Origin: Bradyrhizobium sp. AZCC 2176
GTDB taxonomy: Bacteria > Pseudomonadota > Alphaproteobacteria > Rhizobiales > Xanthobacteraceae
DNA: 64,000 nt
Reading direction: 5' to 3'
Assembly (NCBI RefSeq): GCF_036924645.1
Contig: NZ_JAZHRX010000001.1
Coordinates: 5,545,501 to 5,609,500 of the forward strand
A program made the translations under genes and the position numbers. The notes under the pieces are model-generated. The model was given only the letters and a program-made list of their open reading frames with translations. It was not told where the DNA came from and made no database searches. Positions 58,212 to 64,000 of the stretch are shown in pieces; within the stretch, counting starts at the first letter, position 1; each line of letters opens with the position of its first letter.

Positions 58212-58708
58212 AACGCTTCCTGCTGGCTGCAATTTTCCTCGTTGCATCTCTCGCCGCCGTGCCGGCAGCCGAGACGCCGTCCGAACTCAAGCCGTTCGTG
58301 CGCGGAAGCTGGCAGAACCTGTTGCGTTCGCACGCCGGGCGTCCGACGCTGGTGCATTTCTGGGGCGTCACCTGCGGCCCCTGCAAGGTCGAACTGCCGC
58401 TGCTCGGACAGTTTATGAAAGACCACTCCGAACTCGCCGTCGTGACAATCAGTGCCGATCTCGTTCCGAATCTGCCGGGTGCCGCGCGCACGATGCTGGA
58501 GAAGGCCGGGCTGGGATCGGCAGAGAACTGGATTTTCAGCGACGGCTTTGTCGAACGCCTGCGGTTCGAGATCGACCCGGCCTGGCAGGGAGAGATCCCG
58601 CGCACGCTCTTGATCGCGCGGGACGGAACCGTCACCACGATCGAAGGTTCGGCCGAGATACCGGACCTCGAAAAATGGCTGGACCAACAAAAAGTCGCGA
58701 GCAAATAA
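58208..58708 (+). CDS. Periplasmic thioredoxin-like protein (TlpA/ResA type)
   Basis: A 166-residue protein with a cleavable signal (FLLAAIFLVASLAAVPAAE) and a thioredoxin fold carrying FWGVTCGPCKVELP, the redox CxxC. TlpA-type proteins keep copper-site cysteines reduced for delivery to cytochrome oxidase subunit II. The ATG overlaps the BNR gene stop by four bases, so the two are coupled. A role in reducing copper ligands is suggested by context. Confidence 0.88.
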   Translation: MKRFLLAAIFLVASLAAVPAAETPSELKPFVRGSWQNLLRSHAGRPTLVHFWGVTCGPCKVELPLLGQFMKDHSELAVVTISADLVPNLPGAARTMLEKAGLGSAENWIFSDGFVERLRFEIDPAWQGEIPRTLLIARDGTVTTIEGSAEIPDLEKWLDQQKVASK

Positions 58709-58817
58709 AGACGCACTCCCGTTATTGTGACTATTAAATTTGCGTTCTCAAGTTAAGGCAACAGCGGGCCTGGTCGTCCGCTGTGCCGGCCATACTTCAT
58801 AAATCGAAAGACACACG

Positions 58818-59327
58818 ATGAAACCTGTTCTGCAATTCTTCGCCTGCGCCGCCCTGTTTGCGCTGCTCGGCGCGCCCGCGCACGCCCAGGAGGTCAAGGC
58901 CGGCGATCTCGTCATCACGCAGCCCTGGAGCCGGGCGACGCCCGGAGGCGCGAAGATTGCGGGTGGCTTCCTCACGATCGAGAACAAGGGCGCGGCGCTG
59001 GACCGGTTGATCAGCGGGGCCGGCGATATCGCCGGCAAGGTCGAAATTCACGAAATGGCGATGAACAACGGCGTCATGACCATGCGTCCGCTCGACAAGG
59101 GCCTCGTGATTGAGCCCGGCAAGACCGTCAAGCTCGCGCCCGGCGGCTACCATCTGATGCTGATGGATCTGAAGACGCCGCTCAAGCAGGGCGACAAGGT
59201 GCCGCTCACGCTCGAATTCGAGAAGGCCGGCAAGGTGACGCTGTCGCTCGACGTGCAGGGCGTCGGCGCGCAGGCGCCCGCGGGCGGAGCGCCGTCGGGG
59301 CATGATCATTCCGGCATGAAGAAGTAG
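58818..59327 (+). CDS. pcuC: Copper chaperone PCu(A)C (PcuC-like)
   Basis: A 169-residue periplasmic copper chaperone with a signal peptide ending APAHAQ. The PCu(A)C copper motif is present: HEMAM at about residue 75, M-x pairs, and GGYHLMLMDL about 35 residues later. The tail GHDHSGMKK adds a second likely site. PCu(A)C passes copper to the CuA centre of cytochrome oxidase. It follows the thioredoxin gene after 109 bases, enough for a separate promoter. Confidence 0.94.
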   Translation: MKPVLQFFACAALFALLGAPAHAQEVKAGDLVITQPWSRATPGGAKIAGGFLTIENKGAALDRLISGAGDIAGKVEIHEMAMNNGVMTMRPLDKGLVIEPGKTVKLAPGGYHLMLMDLKTPLKQGDKVPLTLEFEKAGKVTLSLDVQGVGAQAPAGGAPSGHDHSGMKK

Positions 59328-59336
59328 GGACAGCCA

Positions 59337-59861
59337 ATGCCGAAACCAGTGCTGGTCGCCGCTGCCCTTGCCGCGTTCGTCGTCGCTCCGGCAGGCGCCC
59401 ATATCACCCTTGAGAAACGGCAGGCGCCGGTGGGCTCGTACTACAAGGCGGTGTTTGCCGTGCCGCACGGCTGCGCGGGATCGCCGACGGTCAAGCTGCG
59501 GGTTCAAATTCCGGAAGGCGTGATCGGCATCAAGCCGATGCCAAAGCCGGGGTGGACTGTCGAGACGGTCAAAGGCAAATACACCGCCGAGTATGAGTTT
59601 CACGGCGGGAAAATATCCGAGGGCGTCAAGGAAGTGGTGTGGAGCGGCGGTAAGCTCGCCGACGACAATTACGATGAATTCGTCGTCTCCAGTTTTCTCA
59701 CGCCTGGCCTGAAGCCGGACACCACGCTGTATTTTCCCGTGGTGCAGGAATGCGAGCAGGGCGTCAGCCGCTGGATTGATATTCCGGCCGAAGGTAACGA
59801 TGCGCATGGCCGTGGCAGCAAATCGCCGGCGCCAGGCCTCAAGCTGATCGCGAAGCCGTAA
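59337..59861 (+). CDS. pcuD: YcnI-like DUF1775 copper-binding protein (PcuD-like)
   Basis: A 174-residue exported protein. The signal ends at APAGAH, leaving a mature N-terminal His (HITLEKRQAPVGSYYKAVF), the copper-binding arrangement known for DUF1775/YcnI. A conserved Cys lies in VPHGCAGSPTVKLRVQIPEG, and LKPDTTLYFPVVQECEQG is family-typical. It starts nine bases after pcuC. Confidence 0.92.
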   Translation: MPKPVLVAAALAAFVVAPAGAHITLEKRQAPVGSYYKAVFAVPHGCAGSPTVKLRVQIPEGVIGIKPMPKPGWTVETVKGKYTAEYEFHGGKISEGVKEVVWSGGKLADDNYDEFVVSSFLTPGLKPDTTLYFPVVQECEQGVSRWIDIPAEGNDAHGRGSKSPAPGLKLIAKP

Positions 59862-59870
59862 GGCCCTCCC

Positions 59871-61436
59871 ATGGCGCGCGTGCTCGCCAGCCTTGCCGCG
59901 CTGCTGTCGGCTCTATGTTTTGCGAGCGCAGCGTGGGCCCATGCGACGCTGCTTTCTTCGGAGCCGGCCGATGGCAGCGTGCTGGCGCAGCCGCCGAGGA
60001 TGGTGCAGTTGCACTTCAACGAAGGCGTTACGCCGGCCGTGATCGGTTTGATCGATGCCGGCGGCAAGGCGCGCGATGTCGCCACCCGCGCGGTCGGACA
60101 ATCCGTGCTGATCGTTTTGCCCGACGACCTGCCGCAGGGCACGCAGATCGTCAGCTATCGCGTGGTCTCGCAGGACGGTCATCCCGTGGCGGGATCGATG
60201 GTGTTTTCGATCGGCGCCGAGACCGGGACCGCGCCGCCGGCAAAGGCGACGCCGCTGGCGGTGCTGATCTGGCTCGCACGGATCGGGGTTTACCTCGGCC
60301 TGTTCGTCGGCGTCGGCGGCGCCTTCTTCGCAGCCTGGATCGGGCAGGGGCCGAGCGGATCGACGGTCAGCCGCGGCGCGCTTGCCATCGGTCTCGTCAG
60401 CGCAGCGGCCTCGCTCGGCCTGCAAGGTCTCGATCTTCTCAACCTTCCGCTTGGCGGCATCGTCACATCAGCGCCGTGGACGAGCGCGCTTGCTACCAGT
60501 CTCGGACCTTCCCTATTGATCGCGATCGCGGCGATGGCCATCGCCTGGTTCGCATGGAAAAGCCCGAGCATTCTGATGGCTTGGGTCCTGACCATGCTCG
60601 CCATGGCAGGCGTCGGGCTTTCGTTGGCCACCACCGGGCATGCCGCGACCGGCTCGCCGCAATGGCTGACGCGGCCATCGCTGTTCCTGCACGGCGTCGC
60701 CGTAGCCTACTGGATCGGCGCGTTGGCGCCGCTGGCGGCGATGGCGCGTCGGCGCAATGACGACCTGCCGCGCGTGCTCAAGCAGTTTTCGGCCGTAGCT
60801 ATGTTGCTGGTCGGGCTTCTCGTGCTGAGCGGATTAGTGCTTTCGATCATCCAGCTTGGAAGTCTGCGCGCGCTGATCGAGACCCAATACGGCATCATTC
60901 TCTCGATCAAGTTGGCGCTGGTGATCCTCTTGCTCGGGCTTGCGGCGCTGAATCGGTTTTTGGTCACGCCTGCGGTTGGTGCGGATTACGAGATTACTCG
61001 GCCGCTCCTGGGATCGATCCTCACGGAATGCGTTCTCGTCGTTTGCATTCTGGCCGTCGTCGCCGGCTGGCGCTTCACGCCGCCGCCCCGCGCCTCGGTT
61101 GCTGCTGTTGCCGTGCCGCTCTCGGTCCATATCCACACGGATGCAGCGATGTTTCAGGTGCTGGTGTCGCCGGGCAAGGTCGGCTCCAACGACTTTGTGC
61201 TGCAGTTGATGACGGGAGACGCAGCCCTGCTGCCGGCCAAAGAGGCGACGCTGATCCTGAGCTTGCCGGAGCGCGGCATCGAACCGATGGAGCGTCGCGC
61301 GGCACTCGGGCCGGACGGCTACTGGCACGTGCGCGGCGTGGCGCTGCCACTGCCTGGCCGCTGGCACATGCAGATCGATGCGCTGGTCACCGATTTTCGG
61401 AAGATCACGCTGCAAGATGAATTGCAGGTGCGCTGA
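59871..61436 (+). CDS. pcuE: CopC-CopD fusion, copper importer of the inner membrane (PcuE/YcnJ-like)
   Basis: A 521-residue fusion. The signal ends AAWA, exposing the mature N-terminal His of a CopC domain (HATLLSSEPADGSVLAQPP; to about residue 120, with SYRVVSQDGHPVAGSMVF carrying the second His). About eight transmembrane helices of CopD follow (about 135-410, with TTGHAATGSPQW), then a periplasmic tail of roughly 100 residues. YcnJ-type fusions take up copper. It closes the cluster nine bases after pcuD. Confidence 0.93.
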   Translation: MARVLASLAALLSALCFASAAWAHATLLSSEPADGSVLAQPPRMVQLHFNEGVTPAVIGLIDAGGKARDVATRAVGQSVLIVLPDDLPQGTQIVSYRVVSQDGHPVAGSMVFSIGAETGTAPPAKATPLAVLIWLARIGVYLGLFVGVGGAFFAAWIGQGPSGSTVSRGALAIGLVSAAASLGLQGLDLLNLPLGGIVTSAPWTSALATSLGPSLLIAIAAMAIAWFAWKSPSILMAWVLTMLAMAGVGLSLATTGHAATGSPQWLTRPSLFLHGVAVAYWIGALAPLAAMARRRNDDLPRVLKQFSAVAMLLVGLLVLSGLVLSIIQLGSLRALIETQYGIILSIKLALVILLLGLAALNRFLVTPAVGADYEITRPLLGSILTECVLVVCILAVVAGWRFTPPPRASVAAVAVPLSVHIHTDAAMFQVLVSPGKVGSNDFVLQLMTGDAALLPAKEATLILSLPERGIEPMERRAALGPDGYWHVRGVALPLPGRWHMQIDALVTDFRKITLQDELQVR

Positions 61437-61448
61437 CGCTAACTTGAT

Positions 61449-61488
61449 GGGTGGAGCGAAGATATCCATCATCTTCGCCTTGCCACCC
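61449..61488 (+). terminator. Inverted repeat after the copper cluster, possible transcript end
   Basis: GGGTGG...GCGAAGAT, loop ATCCATC, ATCTTCGC...CCACCC; an interrupted stem of about 14 bp some 12 bases after the stop. No T-tract, and it resembles intergenic repeats of this genus. The remaining gap to proS shows no gene. Confidence 0.4.
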
Positions 61489-61672
61489 GTCCTACGGCCC
61501 GCCCTTCGCGGGGTATGACGCCGTTGTGAAGGCACGAGGACCAGGCGGCCCAAAAACGGCCCGAAAAACCGCCTTTCCGGCCGCTTTTCACCGGGCCCGG
61601 CCTTGTATTTTCGTACCCGATCCGGTTTCACTGCACCTCTTCCGGTATCCCACTGATTCCTTGAGTTGTCCC

Positions 61673-62989
61673 ATGCGGTTGTCGCGGTTTTTTCTACCCA
61701 TCCTGAAAGAGAATCCGAAAGAGGCGGAGATCGTCTCGCATCGGCTGATGCTGCGCGCCGGCATGATGCGGCAGGAAGCGGCCGGCATCTACGCCTGGCT
61801 GCCGCTGGGCTTTCGGGTTCTGAAGAAGATCGAGCAGATCGTTCGTGAGGAACAGGATCGCGCCGGCGCGCTGGAACTGTTGATGCCGACGCTGCAGCTC
61901 GCCGATCTCTGGCGCGAGAGCGGCCGCTACGATGCCTATGGTCCGGAGATGCTGCGCATCACCGACCGCCACAAGCGCGAATTGCTGTACGGGCCGACCA
62001 ATGAGGAAATGATCACCGAGATCTTTCGCGCTTACGTCAAATCCTACCGAAGCCTGCCGCTCAACCTCTATCACATCCAGTGGAAGTTCCGCGACGAGCA
62101 GCGCCCGCGTTTCGGCGTGATGCGCGGCCGCGAATTCCTGATGAAGGACGCTTACTCCTTCGATATCGACGAGGCGGCGGCGCGCCGTTCCTATAACCGG
62201 ATGTTCGTGGCTTACCTGCGCACTTTCGCGCGGATGGGATTGAAGGCTATCCCGATGCGCGCCGAGACCGGCCCGATCGGCGGCGATCTCAGCCACGAAT
62301 TCATCGTGCTCGCGGAAACCGGCGAGTCCGGCGTGTTCTGCAATAGCGACGTGCTCAATCTGCCGATTCCGCCCGACGACGTCGACTATGACGGCGATCT
62401 CACCGACATCATCAAGCAATGGACGTCGGTCTATGCCGCGACCGAGGACGTCCACGACGCCGCGCGTTACGAGCGCGAAGTGCCGGCCGACAAGCGCGTC
62501 AATACGCGCGGCATCGAGGTCGGCCAGATCTTCTATTTCGGTACCAAATATTCCGATGCGATGAAGGCGCTGGTCGCCGGTCCCGATGGCGTCGATGTGC
62601 CGATCCATGGCGGCTCCTACGGCGTCGGCGTCTCGCGCCTGGTTGGCGCCATCATCGAGGCCTGCCATGACGACGCTGGCATCAAATGGCCGGAAGCAGT
62701 CGCACCGTTCACCGCCGTGATCTTGAATTTGAAGCAGGGGGATGCGGCCGTCGATGGCGCGTGCGAGAAACTTTATCGCGAGCTTCAGGCCAAGGGCATC
62801 GACGTGCTCTATGACGATACCGACCAGCGTGCGGGCGCGAAGTTCGCGGCCGCCGACCTGATCGGTATCCCCTGGCAGATTCTGGTCGGGCCGAAAGGCC
62901 TTGCCGAGGGCAAGTTCGAGATCAAGCGGCGCAGCGATGGTTCGCGCGAGAATCTCAGCCCGGCGGAAGTGGTGGCGAAGATCGCGTGA
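61673..62989 (+). CDS. proS: Proline--tRNA ligase, short form
   Basis: A 438-residue class II synthetase that charges tRNA-Pro. The start [15 protein letters not shown] fits the family; the open frame upstream is non-coding. Motif 2 is [29 protein letters not shown] and motif 3 is [16 protein letters not shown]. The editing insertion of E. coli ProS is absent, as is normal for the alphaproteobacterial short form. In related genomes it adjoins lolC, as here. Confidence 0.97.
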   Translation: MRLSRFFLPILKENPKEAEIVSHRLMLRAGMMRQEAAGIYAWLPLGFRVLKKIEQIVREEQDRAGALELLMPTLQLADLWRESGRYDAYGPEMLRITDRHKRELLYGPTNEEMITEIFRAYVKSYRSLPLNLYHIQWKFRDEQRPRFGVMRGREFLMKDAYSFDIDEAAARRSYNRMFVAYLRTFARMGLKAIPMRAETGPIGGDLSHEFIVLAETGESGVFCNSDVLNLPIPPDDVDYDGDLTDIIKQWTSVYAATEDVHDAARYEREVPADKRVNTRGIEVGQIFYFGTKYSDAMKALVAGPDGVDVPIHGGSYGVGVSRLVGAIIEACHDDAGIKWPEAVAPFTAVILNLKQGDAAVDGACEKLYRELQAKGIDVLYDDTDQRAGAKFAAADLIGIPWQILVGPKGLAEGKFEIKRRSDGSRENLSPAEVVAKIA

Positions 62990-63073
62990 TAAGATATCCA
63001 CCGCGGCTGTAATGTTGGCCATTAAGGCCACATTTGGCCCGAATCATGGGATTATCGAGTAATGGATGAGACC

Positions 63074-64000
63074 ATGAACGAGACAGCCCGAACCCCGCCT
63101 TTTGCGCCCTTCGAATGGCTGTTGTCCGGACGTTACCTGCGCGCGCGTCGCAAGGAAGGTTTCATCTCGGTCATCGCCGGCTTTTCGTTCCTCGGCATCA
63201 TGCTCGGCGTCGCCACGCTGATCATCGTGATGGCCGTGATGAACGGCTTCCGCAAGGAACTCCTGGACAAGATCCTCGGGCTGAACGGCCATCTCCTGGT
63301 GCAGCCGCTGGAATCGCCGCTGACCGACTGGAAGGACGTCGCCGAGCGCATCAGTCAGGTCGACGGCATCCGCCTTGCGGCGCCTGTCGTGGACGGCCAG
63401 GCGCTCGCGTCCTCGGCCTTCAACGCCGCCGGCGTGCTGGTGCGCGGCATGCGCTCTGCGGACCTCAACAGCCTCACCTCGATCGCCAAGAACATCAAAC
63501 AGGGCACGATGGAAGGTTTTGACGAGGGGCAGGGCGTCATCATCGGACGCCGGCTCGCCGATCAATTGTCGCTGCACGCCGGCGACACCATCACGCTGGT
63601 CGCGCCCAAGGGAGCGGTGACCCCGATGGGAACCACGCCGCGTATCAAGCCTTACAAGGTGGCGGCCGTGTTCGAGATCGGCATGTCAGAATATGACGCC
63701 AGCTTCGTGTTCATGCCGCTGCCGGAGTCGCAGGCCTATTTCAACCGCAAGGACGACGTGACCGCGATCGAGGTGTTCACGACCAATCCCGACAGGATCG
63801 ACACCTTCCGCAAGCTGGTGACGGAAGCGGCCGGGCGGCCGGTGTTCCTGGTCGACTGGCGGCAGCGCAACTCGACCTTCTTCAACGCGCTTCAGGTCGA
63901 GCGCAACGTCATGTTTTTGATCCTGACCATGATCGTGCTGGTTGCCGCGCTCAACATCGTCTCCGGCCTGATCATGCTGGTCAAGGACAAGGGGCAGGAC
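63074..64000 (+). CDS. lolC: Lipoprotein-releasing ABC transporter permease LolC/E, 5' part
   Basis: The first 309 codons of a gene cut by the window edge. The ATG at 63074 has GGATGAG in front; 63062 is an alternative. The sequence shows the N-terminal FEWLLSGRYLRARRKEGFISVIAGFSFLGIMLGVATLI (first membrane helix), MNGFRKELLDKILGLNGHLLV and a long periplasmic domain, then the next helix (NVMFLILTMIVLVAALNIVSGL). The LolCDE complex extracts outer-membrane lipoproteins from the inner membrane for LolA. Expected full length is about 420 residues. Confidence 0.92.
   Translation, partial: MNETARTPPFAPFEWLLSGRYLRARRKEGFISVIAGFSFLGIMLGVATLIIVMAVMNGFRKELLDKILGLNGHLLVQPLESPLTDWKDVAERISQVDGIRLAAPVVDGQALASSAFNAAGVLVRGMRSADLNSLTSIAKNIKQGTMEGFDEGQGVIIGRRLADQLSLHAGDTITLVAPKGAVTPMGTTPRIKPYKVAAVFEIGMSEYDASFVFMPLPESQAYFNRKDDVTAIEVFTTNPDRIDTFRKLVTEAAGRPVFLVDWRQRNSTFFNALQVERNVMFLILTMIVLVAALNIVSGLIMLVKDKGQD

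Overview
The window looks like chromosomal DNA of a Bradyrhizobium or close Nitrobacteraceae relative. The reasons are GC-rich coding sequence, a complete 14-subunit alphaproteobacterial nuo operon, the tig-clpP-clpX-lon and glnB-glnA blocks, a short bacterial-type ProS next to lolC, a pcu-type copper gene set, and several intergenic repeat families that I recall from Bradyrhizobium genomes. All family assignments come from reading motifs, not from database searches.

Region by region: 1-7 kb holds the start of a probable AI-2E-family permease, a hypothetical gene, a class I glutamine amidotransferase, a Tat-exported solute-binding protein flanked by two copies of a large interspersed repeat, and an IS110/IS1111-type insertion sequence with subterminal inverted repeats and a long structured non-coding end. 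7-10.2 kb carries the nitrogen-control pair glnB-glnA behind a sigma-54 promoter, plus a decayed second copy of the glnA 3' end and its terminator beyond a DUF992 gene. 10.3-14.8 kb has nnr, an acetyltransferase, a mandelate racemase-like enzyme and a multicopper-oxidase-like protein without copper ligands. 14.9-25.6 kb is a proteostasis block (tRNA-Leu, frameshifted tig, clpP, clpX, lon) followed by a GFA-family protein, tRNA-Val, a methyltransferase, pepT, an HU gene and tRNA-Asp. At 26-27.9 kb an intact MarR gene faces two neighbouring genes (a Rieske oxygenase and an MFS transporter) that have both lost their middles.

28.1-44.4 kb is nuoA-N, respiratory complex I. It is interrupted by an FkbM methyltransferase between nuoD and nuoE, small membrane-protein genes after nuoE and nuoF, and a palindromic repeat between nuoI and nuoJ. 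birA, rnj, a methylmalonyl-CoA epimerase and a DUF1467 gene follow with overlapping or close spacing. Between DUF1467 and proS lie about 14 kb of accessory genes: a methylthioribose kinase gene convergent with a ribose-type ABC importer, a globin pseudogene broken by two 48-bp palindromes, and a copper-acquisition cluster (DUF2946, TonB receptor, BNR-repeat protein, thioredoxin-like protein, PCu(A)C, YcnI-like, CopC-CopD fusion). The window ends in proS and the 5' part of lolC.

The most unusual points are the BNR-repeat and thioredoxin genes inserted in a pcu-like copper operon, the twin palindromes inside the globin gene, the glnA 3'-end duplication with its terminator, the probable guide-RNA end of the IS110-type element, and the number of decaying genes (globin, MFS, Rieske, glnA fragment, and possibly tig).
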